This document shows, one piece after another, positions 1 to 8,225 of a stretch of 14,585 nt of DNA. The position numbers and the translations under genes were made by a program. The notes beneath the pieces are model-generated. The model saw nothing but the letters and a program-made list of their open reading frames with translations. It ran no database searches and was not told the DNA's origin. Numbering within the stretch: the stretch's first letter is position 1; each line of letters begins with the position of its first letter. Origin of the DNA: Neolecta irregularis DAH-3 (taxonomy: Eukaryota > Ascomycota > Neolectomycetes > Neolectales > Neolectaceae); the NCBI GenBank assembly GCA_001929475.1, contig LXFE01004040.1, forward strand, positions 2,379-16,963, in the 5' to 3' direction.

Positions 1-1518
1 ATATTACCGACTCAGAGAAACCTCCTGGTCATTGACGTAGTGAACTTCATCGAAGATAACATACTCAACGTCCCTGATCAAATCTGAACCCCGGTACAGC
101 ATACTGCGTAAGATTTCTGTTGTCATAATGAGACAGCTAGCTTCCTGGTTGATCTGAACATCTCCAGTCAGTATTCCAACATCATCGAATGTCTCCTTAA
201 AATCGCGAAATTTCTGATTACTCAGAGCCTTGATTGGAGATGTGTATATAGCACTAAGCAATATATATATATTCCTGAGAGCGGGCGGTACCGAGTCAAA
301 TGCTTCACTGCAAGGGCAATCGCATATTCAGCGACCACAGTCTTCCCGGCAGATGTATGTGCAGCGACAAAGACAGAATCACCTCTTTCTAAAAGGTATA
401 TTGCTTCTTTCTGGAAGTTATCGAGCTCAAAAGGATACTGAAGGTCAATGGGGAATCTGAAAAGGATTACACGCCTTCTTTGCTAGATCTGGAACCAGTT
501 CGGAGAAGTTTGTGATCTCAAGATTGGTGTCAATCTCATGAGCATATTTCCTAGATTTAGCGCGTGAATGAGAGGGTTTTAAGGTCTTCTCGGGGATCAG
601 AAGCGGGAACTGTAGTCAGAGAGATCGCAACATATTTCTATCACCACCTCGACCGGCAATAGCTCATCAATGTTTTCGGATGAAGATGGCGCAGCCTGTG
701 CATGCTTGTTCTTTTTTTGGTATATGAATCGGCGAATTGGAGTAGACTCTTCGACCGTGCTATCAGGTCCAACTTCGAGATCTTCAGCTGAATCTTTGAC
801 GTCTATTCGAAGCCCACGGCTGAGGCCTGGCGCGACATCTAATAGGCTATCGTTTGAAATATGAACGCGAGTATGAGGCTGGGCAAAACTAGGCTCCTGT
901 CTGTCCAAAGGAAAAGAATAAGACGAAGATGATATCAAAGTAGTATCCATAGCGGATGTTCTCTGGGAAATTAATGAGCTCTTCGGTCCCAGCAATCCGC
1001 CATAAGTGTACTGGCAATGGTAAACTACAAGATCCAGCGTTGCGGCGAAACCTGTTCATAGCCGCGAATAGTTCCATCAAGGCCTTCACGAATGAACCGG
1101 AGCCTAGACCGTGATAAAGAAGGGCCAAGTTGAAACAAAGACGCATAATTTGGCTGAATTTCAGGCCGCCTTGAGGAACTCAGTCGGTTCAAAGTCACAG
1201 AAATGGAATAATACTGCTGAAGTTTGTCTATTAAAATAGACGATAGATCAGGCGAGGGGTGAAGTAGTCCTTGGTAATCATCTTCAAGTTGCAAACATTT
1301 ATCGACTGTCATTAGAAAAATGTCGAGGTTTGATCTGACGGCTACTTAATACAGAAGAGCACATGTTAACTCAAACCCACAAATTCTTTTATCAATAATG
1401 TCATGAACTATACAGAATAAGGAATGCTTTCCTTGTTCTGGCGAAGTATCTATAAACAAAAAAGGTATTTGAGTATGTACTCACAATAAAGATTGCATCT
1501 AAATAGGTTCCCGTCCAT
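1..1518 (-). CDS. SKI2: Ski2-type RNA helicase, N-terminal part (runs off the left edge)
   Basis: SF2 DExH helicase of the Ski complex, which threads mRNA into the cytoplasmic exosome for 3'-5' decay. Exons on the minus strand: 1518-1485, 1449-1381, 1344-1052, 1010-648, 609-475, 437-292, 253-22. A donor at 21 then leaves the window. About 424 residues are visible. Near residues 322-331 is motif I (AHTSAGKT), then [15 protein letters not shown] (Ia), TTEILRSML, and DEVH near residue 415, followed by NDQE, where the family continues with RG. The N-terminal text [22 protein letters not shown] and [10 protein letters not shown] matches fungal Ski2 rather than nuclear Mtr4. The first two exons are less certain: ATG 1518 directly follows an in-frame stop and needs two introns, and ATG 1312 is the fallback start. 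The 1051-1011 intron is a best fit. The 474-438 intron is GC-AG. Confidence 0.93.
438..474 (-). other. Probable GC-AG intron of SKI2 (37 bases)
   Basis: The upstream exon reads ...DLAKK and the downstream exon [10 protein letters not shown], as in Ski2 relatives (D-x-A-x-x-Y/W-P-F-E-L-D). The only junction that preserves this text and frame uses donor AAG|GCGTGT and acceptor CTTCAG. The nearby GT at 470 would shift the frame to a stop. A TTGAC branch-like element lies about 10 bases before the acceptor. A one-base assembly error is the alternative explanation. Confidence 0.7.
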
Positions 1519-1698
1519 CTACCAATGCCTTCCCATACGCTAGAGGGATATATTCAGATGCAAAGGGCAAATAGAGATAAATGCAGATATTTTACCGGAA
1601 TGAATTCGATGTATAACTCTGAGGAGTCCCACTCAACCTACTCTCCGCGTTGCCTGATTTGATTGACTGGTGTCATCCAGTTCTCCTCCATCTCCATC
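1519..1698. promoter_or_regulatory. Shared upstream region of SKI2 and PFY1
   Basis: About 180 bases separate the two divergent start codons, or 386 if SKI2 starts at 1312. It holds a weak TATA-like stretch (GGATATATTC, near 1546) and a CT-rich tract just before the profilin ATG, typical of fungal leaders. No further coding potential was convincing on either strand. Confidence 0.5.
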
Positions 1699-2202
1699 AT
1701 GTCCTGGCAAGGTATTTCTTCCTTTTGTTGCGGCTCTATCTCACATATAACAGCTTACGTCGATGATAGTCTAGTCAAGAGCGGCTTTATTGATAAAGCA
1801 GCCATCTATTGTAGAACAGGGGATAGTGTTTGGGCACAGTCACCCGATTTCCAGGTTGCTCCCAAGTCTATGTTCATAATTGACTTGACCAGCTTAAGCC
1901 GCAGGAATTGAAGACCATTGTTGCCGGGTTTGATAATAACTACGAAATTTTAGCAAGTGGAATGCATGTGTGCGGCCAAAAATATCTAACCATCCGTGCG
2001 GATGATAGAAGCATCTACGGAAAATGGGTACACTTGTTGCTACAAAATCATACATTGAAACAATCAGAGTCAAGAAGGCATTGTTTGTGTGCGGACCAAG
2101 CTGGCGATACTCATTGGACATTACCCCGCCGGAATTCAGGTTCAACAAGCTACTGGAGTCGTCGAGAAGCTTGCCGATTACTTGATCGGTCTAGAGTTTT
2201 AA
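1699..2202 (+). CDS. PFY1: Profilin (127 aa, four exons)
   Basis: Actin-monomer and poly-proline binding protein that promotes nucleotide exchange on G-actin and feeds formins. Exons: 1699-1711, 1754-1854, 1893-2027, 2068-2202; introns of 42, 38 and 40 bases. The spliced product is 127 residues, a normal profilin length. It starts [12 protein letters not shown], with the aromatic W3 and Y6 that contact poly-proline. It continues [35 protein letters not shown] and [13 protein letters not shown], and ends [14 protein letters not shown] with the amphipathic C-terminal helix. The first coding exon is only 13 bases. Intron 1 is 3n and stopless, so unspliced RNA would insert 14 residues after residue 4. 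It converges on NSE1 with 49 bases between stops. Confidence 0.97.
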
Positions 2203-2251
2203 GCATATCAGACAGCTGTCACAATGCTGATATAAAATTGCATTATTCCAA

Positions 2252-3223
2252 TTAATCCAATTCGCCCTGAATGTCTTCAAGAGCACCATCAAAAGTACTA
2301 CGTTCATGTCCAGACCTAGTCGCGTTGGGCCCTACTATGCTAGTTCGCCATAGATTATTACAACTCGGGCATTTCTTGCTATTGCTCAGGTTGGTTGAAC
2401 AGTGCTCGTGGACATAGAAAGTGCACCGATTGTTCAGACATCGAAAACCCTGTTACCAAGTCAAGTTTATGCGATTCACAATGCATACCCTAGTAACGAG
2501 AGTCTTGCAAACCCCGCAATCCTTGATGCGAATGAAGTTCCGCAGTGCTTGATCTTCTTCATCGTCCGAATCGTTGGCATATGTTAATCTCAAATAATTC
2601 CGCAATTCAACAGCAGCCCGGGGACTGAGCGAATAGCTACCGTTGCTATGGCGTCAGCCTCATTAACCATAATATAGACTCTGAAAGACACAGCCATTCG
2701 CCTTTTACAAGTTTGGAAAGCAAGTTCTCCGCAGCAAGCATGCTGAGTCCACAAGATTTGGCGTGGTGTAAAGCCTCTGTAGATGTTACAGACATTAATT
2801 CACCATTGTTGGTGTTGTTCTCTCGAAACATATTATCAAGCAGTTTACGAAGAAATGGAAGATCGTAAGCGCTATCGAAGGATGTCGCTGATTGTGTTGC
2901 CGCATCTGAAACTGCGTTAACCTCTAGTTAGCTTGAAAGTGAAAGGTTTGTACAAAGACCCATAAAATAGAACCATCCGCTTCATCACGCGTCTTTACGA
3001 TGTCCAAATCGAGAATCTGGATCTTGTCCTTGATTGCGGAGACGTAAATGTCGATAAGGGACTCTTCTATATCTTGAGGGCTTCGTTGTCGGCCGTCTTG
3101 AGCGCTCAAACACAGAGCTAATCGCGACTTTGCAGTCGCTAGATTGAGAGTACGTGCGGCAATAAATGCTTGTAGAAATGCACGATGAGTATCTGAATAG
3201 CCGTCATCTTCGTTGTCAATCAT
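2252..3223 (-). CDS. NSE1: Nse1, SMC5/6 complex RING subunit (288 aa)
   Basis: Non-SMC element 1, which pairs with Nse3/Nse4 in the SMC5/6 DNA-repair complex and carries a variant RING used in ubiquitin transfer. Exons: 3223-2954, 2921-2680, 2645-2489, 2449-2252; introns of 32, 34 and 39 bases. The N-terminus has the family text DTHRAFLQAF, followed by winged-helix-like regions (LLSKLVKGEWLCLSDNGSYSLSPRA in two pieces across intron 2). The C-terminal RING has C214, C217, C227, C232, H237, C240, C250 and C253, the C4HC3 order of Nse1, ending KKCPSCNNLW and a hydrophilic tail. ATG 3223 is the first in-frame ATG. The junction of intron 1 is chosen for WVFVN (compare YWALVN in relatives); a 38-base alternative is also in frame. 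Confidence 0.95.
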
Positions 3224-3302
3224 TAAACTGAGGGTGGTTGCCGATAACCCTATTGAACTCGCTGCCAACCACCGCCAGACACTATTTCATTCCATAGCGT
3301 CC
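3224..3302. promoter_or_regulatory. 79-base bidirectional promoter, NSE1/GOT1
   Basis: The start codons of the divergent NSE1 and GOT1 genes are only 79 bases apart, so both promoters and both 5' leaders must fit here or extend into the opposing gene. The interval contains an inverted repeat with 8-base arms (separate entry). No TATA box is visible. Confidence 0.7.
3233..3273. repeat. Inverted repeat GGTGGTTG...CAACCACC in the NSE1/GOT1 promoter
   Basis: GGTGGTTG at 3233-3240 and its perfect reverse complement CAACCACC at 3266-3273 are separated by 25 bases. The dyad centre (3253) is about 10 bases from the middle of the interval. It could be a pair of binding sites serving both genes; no factor is assigned. 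Confidence 0.55.
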
Positions 3303-3823
3303 ATGTGGTTGACTGACTCTCAGAAAATTGGGGTCTTTTTGACCGCCTTTGGACTTCTATTCATGCTACTAGGCGTTTTTATGCTATTCGATGCTGCTCT
3401 TATCGCAATGGGAAATGTAATAATTATCACATTCTTTTCTAATATCACACTAGCTACTATTTTTGTCTGGTCTTACCTTAGTAATTGGTTTCGCTAAGAC
3501 TTTCTACTTCTTCGCGAGGAAACAGAAAATGCGTGGATCGATTTGCTTTCTTGGAGGCATTGTGCTTGTATTTCTCAAGCGGCCTGTATTCGGCGTTTGT
3601 ATCGAGGCCTTTGGATTTCTCAATTTGTTTGGGTACGTGATGGTTTTGGTTGCACTGACCACAAGTGATTTCTTCCCAGTTGCAATATCATTTATGAAGA
3701 ATCTTCCTGTTGTTGGACCTATACTGCGATTACCTTACATTGCATCGGTATCCCTTTGGGTTATTTTTAATTGACTCGTAGGCGGTGGATCGGCTGTCAG
3801 GAGTTAGATCACTACCAGTATAA
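3303..3823 (+). CDS. GOT1: Got1, Golgi transport membrane protein (138 aa)
   Basis: Small tetraspanning protein of early Golgi/ER-derived vesicles involved in ER-Golgi transport and Rab (Ypt1) function. Exons: 3303-3416, 3454-3632, 3666-3747, 3782-3823; introns of 37, 33 and 34 bases. The product is exactly 138 residues, as in yeast Got1. It begins MWLTDSQKIGV, with hydrophobic segments near residues 9-29, 34-52, 66-82 and 86-105. Family text includes MGNLLFLSGLTL, FYFFARKQKMRGS, LKRPVFGVCIEAFG, LFGDFFPVAISF and NLPVVGPIL, ending VDRLSGVRSLPV. Intron 2 is 3n without a stop; leaving it in would add 11 hydrophobic residues between LFG and DFF. It converges on BRE2 with 24 bases between stops. 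Confidence 0.96.
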
Positions 3824-3847
3824 TGGAAATTAATCATTCAATTGCTA

Positions 3848-5132
3848 TCAAAGATCTTCAATAATCTCTTTAATCTCGCTCGGGCCTTGCGTCAGTACAC
3901 TTGCAACAGGCTGATTCGCTGCCACCGGGCCCATGTCCGCTTCATCCTCGATTTCGAAACAAAGTTCATCAACAACATCCCACACAATGTCTTCTGCTAT
4001 CTGCTCTTCGTATCTTTCACATAAAGGCCTTACATTGTCATTTGTAAACAAATCTGCAGGAGGATGCGAGAAATTTGGTCCAAAGTTGAAGCGTACTGAA
4101 CCAGAACGATAGACGCTGATTGCCGGAAAATATCCACACATCCCATCATCTAAAGTCCGCTTAGACTGGGAAAGCTGTGAATAAGGTGGCATAAATGCAA
4201 ACATGTCTTCAAATGCCGTACCAACATAATTTCCATTATTGTAGACTCGAATGAAGGATCCAAGCAATGCAGGGGGTTTTGAGCTTTTTAATTCATTTGC
4301 TGTGGGATATAAAAGATCGTCCATTGCCTTGGTCACAGCGTATTCAAATTGTTCAAAGTATAATTGGCCCTTATACCGGATGGGCATTCGCTCCCGGCTG
4401 ACAGGATGACTTTGTGAATCGAGAGATTGACTGAGAATAGGTGGTAGAGAGATATGCATGCCTATCACATCACCTGTAATAAAAGGCTTCATGAATGGTC
4501 TCGGTCTCGAAAAATGAACCTTTTCTCCAGAAACATCTCGTATTCCGTATGAATATCCGTCGAACCCCACTGGTGCATCGAGGGAAGCTAAATTCTTCTT
4601 AAAAAATATAGCAAGACGCACTCATACCCTCGCGTCTGGCCCATCCTATACGTACATGTCCACCGTTATCGCCGGCAGCTCTTTCGATAATAAATTCTAC
4701 ATACCAGGAACCCTCTCGCACACAAACGTTCGCTCTAGCTGTTCTAAAGCCTTTGTTTGTTGATACAGAGAGCGCGTCGCCGTCAATCAAAGCAGCAGAG
4801 GATGAATCATGTGGATTTACGGCAGCTCGATAGGGAGGTAATTCAATTTGGCGGTACATTAAGGAGGGAAGTAGGGTGGTTGCTTCGCATGGTGTATATC
4901 TAAAGCCACGACGGTTTTCCGGTATCTCTGAATACGAATAGAAAGACCTGGGCAGATCCAAAGAAGTGGCAGCCGCAAGTAAAGTAGCAGGTTTAGGAAC
5001 GGTACAAAAATCGGAAGGTTTATGGGGTGGAGGCTTGATTCGTGAAGAACGGTTATTTGCGCTTCCTGTTGGATCTTTTGGAGCTTTCTTACGAGTTCCA
5101 ATGGCAGTGTTGGCGTCTGGAGGGGAAGCCAT
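3848..5132 (-). CDS. BRE2: Bre2/Ash2-type COMPASS subunit with SPRY domain (414 aa)
   Basis: Core subunit of the Set1/COMPASS H3K4 methyltransferase. Exons: 5132-4628 and 4587-3848, separated by one 40-base intron. The N-terminus is basic and low-complexity (TRKKAPKDP). The SPRY domain starts near residue 55 (SLDLPRSFYSYSE, RGFRYTPCE) and includes NKGFRTARANVCVREGSWYVEF, split here as GFRTARANVC and VREGSWYVEF. It continues HVRIGWARREASLDAPVGFD, GYSYGIRD, FITGDVIGMHI and SVRFNFGPNF. The acidic C-terminal tail (EDIVWDVVDELCFE) matches the Dpy30-contacting end of Ash2/Bre2 proteins. No PHD or winged-helix region is seen, as in yeast Bre2. The start is the first ATG in frame; the open frame upstream has only non-ATG codons. 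Confidence 0.93.
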
Positions 5133-5554
5133 ATCTGAAACCAAGAAAATCTGGATTTGGTTGCAATATATGTAATTATACTGCAATAATAACCTTTAGG
5201 CATAGCCACCTATCTACATGAAATTAACTCCTGTGCTAATGCTATGGTGTTCGCTACGTTTCTCCAGCTACTGCGACGTTGCTCAATCATCAACCAAGAT
5301 TGCTCGATCGAATTTTAACTGACACTTCTTCTGTAATCTTAGCAGTCTTCTTCGCAAATTCTGAAATCCAACATCTGGAAAAAAACCCCAGTTTTCGGGA
5401 GCATTGATAGAGTCGCATTAACCACCGGAATCTCCACCTTGAATCCTTATTCTTATTGACATTGCATTCATACATACATCACCACCACCACCACCATCTG
5501 GATCCTCCGCCCACCTACAGTCCGCCCACCAGAGCACCCAAGCCTCTGTATTTC
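5133..5554. promoter_or_regulatory. Shared upstream region of BRE2 and WHI2
   Basis: 422 bases lie between divergent start codons. An AT-rich patch at about 5164-5180 could serve BRE2. A CAC trinucleotide run and C-rich leader sequence precede WHI2. The open frames here lack ATG starts or family-like text, so I call no gene. Confidence 0.5.
5480..5496 (+). repeat. (CAC)n trinucleotide repeat upstream of WHI2
   Basis: Seventeen bases of uninterrupted CAC repeat, about 60-75 bases upstream of the WHI2 ATG and probably in its 5' leader. The run would read as histidines in one frame, but that frame has no ATG upstream, so it is treated as non-coding. Confidence 0.7.
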
Positions 5555-6461
5555 ATGTCTTCTTCAGACCCTATCACCCAGGTCGTCCAAAATCAAGGTC
5601 CGCCTTCCACAAATGTCAACATCGCTGGCCCCCCTTTGACGCTTGATCTCCGCGGCACTGAGTTTGAGCTTTCACGCGAAGAACTGACTGGGTTGCCGGA
5701 GAGCATTCTATTATGTCTGTTCCCTCATGGTCTACTCCTGGAAGGCTATAACAGCAGCGAAGATGTTATTGCTGTCGATGTATGCTTAACTTACCCAATT
5801 TTGGTTGCTAATTCATGCCCAGTTCGATCCAGTCTCCCTAGGATACGTTCTCGATTTTCTCAGAGACGCCGCCAATTCTCCGTCTTCTCCCAGTTCGTCA
5901 ATCCATCCTCTTCAAAGTAAACCTGCTATCATTGTCCTTCGAGAGGACCTTGATTATTATTGTATTTCTCCAAAAGATAGTGCATCCAATGTCACCTTGG
6001 TCAAGCACCTTTGTGGTGACGAATTAGTCAAACGCGACGAAATATTCGGCAGCTTGAAGAGATGCGAAGGTGGGGCCGAGCAACATTTGGTCGACATGCT
6101 CTGTGCTAGGTATTTTTGTCATCCTTGAAATGCTCAACTTTAGTGGGTTCACAATCTCTGATTCATGGGGATATCGCGCACTTGAACCTCATAAAACATG
6201 TATATCATCAGTCGCTCTTGCACGTCTCAACTCGGATTCATCGAATCCTCAACACATGGCAACGGCACAGAAACTGCTGCTGTTCTGGAGAAAGCCTGCT
6301 AGAAAGTGTTGGTGGGATGGTGTAGAGCTGGCAGATATCGGCGCGAACCAAGAGAAAGTCAAGGTTTGGATCCGGAGGATATGGACTTTGGAGGTACTTT
6401 TTGTCACTAGGACTATGCTTACCGTTTATAGCTTACGGTCATTGGTGCTGGTAAAATGTAA
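5555..6461 (+). CDS. WHI2: Whi2-like stress/TORC1 regulator (263 aa)
   Basis: Whi2 proteins carry a BTB/KCTD-like fold; in yeast Whi2 works with Psr1/Psr2 phosphatases in the general stress response and restrains TORC1 under low amino acids. Exons: 5555-5779, 5823-6109, 6144-6393, 6432-6461; introns of 43, 34 and 38 bases. Visible family text: LTLDLRGTEFELSREELTGL, PESILLCLFPHGL, FDPVSLGYVLDFLRD, IIVLREDLDYYCI, WGYRALEPHKTCISSVALA, KLLLFWRKPARKCWWDGV and VWIRRIWTLE. The last exon encodes only nine residues (LTVIGAGKM) plus the stop. ATG 5555 is the first ATG in the open frame and lies about 25 residues before the conserved strand. Confidence 0.9.
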
Positions 6462-6699
6462 TTCACCTGATTTGCGGTCATTTTGTATCTCTTGGTGGGA
6501 GGGTAAATTCGGGAAGTTCTGTTTCTCTTCATTTGCTACACTTGGGCCGGGACCCATGCAATGTGTGTTCTTAATACAAAGATTTGCGGGATGTGGTCAA
6601 TTATTGAGCTCGTACGGTGAATAGCATGCCACATGGTGGCGCACAATTTGTGTTTGCGCTGCCCAAACTTTTTCTCGTCCACACAATTTTGCTATTGCC
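6462..6699 (+). promoter_or_regulatory. WHI2 3' end and ENP1 promoter region
   Basis: 238 bases between two tandem genes, the only tandem junction in the window. It must hold the WHI2 terminator and the ENP1 promoter. A short A/T-rich stretch (AAACTTTTTCTC near 6665) faintly resembles ribosome-biogenesis promoter elements but is too weak to call. No RNA gene was seen. Confidence 0.4.
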
Positions 6700-8221
6700 A
6701 TGCCCAAGTCCGAAAGTTCTAAGCAACAGAAGCAGAGACATTCTTTGCCGCTTTATAAGGAGCTCGACGACTTGAGACCTGGCGTTGCGGTCAAACTGCC
6801 AAAATCGAGCCAAAAATCTTCCAGAAGAGACGATGAAGGGGATGAATTTGTCGATGCTAAGATGACTCGCAAAATTCTGGCTCTTGCCCAGGATCAGCAG
6901 AACGAAATAGAATCAGAAATACCCTTACAGATGCATGACTGGAGGTATTGTTCATTGCCCGCTCAGTCACTGACTTTGAGATCCAGTGGTAATGATGCTT
7001 TGAATAATCCAGATATCGATTCGGAGGATGATACAAGCGCACGAGATAATTTTGAGCCTTTCAGTACATTCGACGAAGGAGATGTCAACGCTTTGGTTAG
7101 TGTCTTCCATTATCACTATTAAATTCAAGAACATAGACGAGGCCGACCAAGTTCTGTTCGAGAAGTTTATGCCTTCTGGAGCCGAAAAGAGACAAAATCT
7201 TGCTGACCTGATACTCGAGAAAATCAAACAACAAGAAAAAAACTCAAAGCCTGATCATGCCAAAGAACAGGACAATTCGGCCCTGCCGCCAAAGGTGATA
7301 GAAGTATATTCAAAGTAGGATCTGGCCCAAGAAACCACATTGACACACCAGAGTGGGAATACTTCTCTCGAGATACAAATCCGGGAAGCTTCCAAAGGCT
7401 TTCAAAATCATTCCCTCTTTGCAGCGGTGGGAAGAAATCCTGTTGCTCACCCGACCCGATCAATGGTCTCCACATGCCTGCTATGAAGCAACTCGCATAT
7501 TCGTTAGCAATCTCAAAGTTACCCAAACACAAAAGTATCATGCCAGCTAGACCAGCATTAACCCCACAGATTTATGTCAATGATCCTGCTTGATCGTGTG
7601 CGCGACGATATCGCGGAAACCAAGAAACTCCACTATCATCTGTATATGGCTCTGAGGAAAGCACTTTACAAGCCAGCTGCCTGGTTCAAAGGGTTTCTGT
7701 TTCCTCTTTGTCAGGTTTGTAATTTGTATTTTCACTTCACTAAACCAAGACTTCATGTACACTCAGAGAGGCCGCAATCATCGCCTCGGTGCTGACAAAG
7801 GTTTCGGTACCAGCATTGCACTCTTCTGCAGCCCTTCTCCGGCTTGCAGAAATGGATTATACAGGTGAGTGCTCCCCGCTCATCAGTACTTACTTGAAAA
7901 TCAGGGCCCATATCACTTTTCATGCGAGTACTGATCGACAAAAAATATGCACTACCTTACAAAGTTATTGATGCTCTTGTTTTCCATTTTCTACGGTTCA
8001 AGTCTGACGTTCGCTTGTTGCCTGTATTATGGCATCAGTCTTTCCTAGCATTTGCTCAACGGTATAAAAATGACATCACCCCAGAACAGAAGGATGCTCT
8101 ATATCAAGTCATCAATCTAAAAGGACATCATACTATCGGACCAATTATTCGTAAAGAGTTAAGTTCTGGAGTTGTGCGTGGAGAAGCTGTACCGGGGAAT
8201 GATGTAGATATGATATATTGA
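6700..8221 (+). CDS. ENP1: Enp1/bystin, 40S ribosome biogenesis factor (434 aa)
   Basis: Bystin is a pre-40S assembly factor needed for 18S rRNA processing and 40S export. Exons: 6700-6944, 6981-7095, 7130-7314, 7352-7534, 7570-7714, 7750-7864, 7905-8221; introns of 36, 34, 37, 35, 35 and 40 bases. The first ~120 residues are charged and disordered ([19 protein letters not shown]). The bystin domain follows: [154 protein letters not shown] and [17 protein letters not shown]. Intron 1 is 3n and stopless and lies in the poorly conserved region, so it is the least certain. The stop is 5 bases from the stop of SLH1. Confidence 0.96.
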
Positions 8222-8225
8222 TGAA

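Noticed and set aside
1464-1505. Possible plus-strand 42-base intron (GTATTT...AAATAG) in a PFY1 leader
   Set aside because: The same bases make a better minus-strand intron (GTGAGT donor, T-rich tract, TATAG) that keeps the SKI2 frame.
3463-3774. Reading GOT1 exon 2 through to 3774 as a separate protein
   Set aside because: It uses a downstream internal ATG, includes two introns and misses the conserved C-terminal VDRLSGVRSLPV exon.
4966-5175. Plus-strand open frame across the 5' end of BRE2
   Set aside because: Antisense shadow of the BRE2 N-terminus with low-complexity text and no conserved motif.
5290-5496. Open frames in the BRE2/WHI2 gap, including a poly-histidine frame from the CAC run
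   Set aside because: They lack a usable ATG, do not resemble any family, and the histidines come from a simple repeat upstream of the clear WHI2 start.
6660-6680. RRPE-like ribosome-biogenesis promoter element before ENP1
   Set aside because: The match is a generic A/T-rich stretch and no partner PAC element is nearby.
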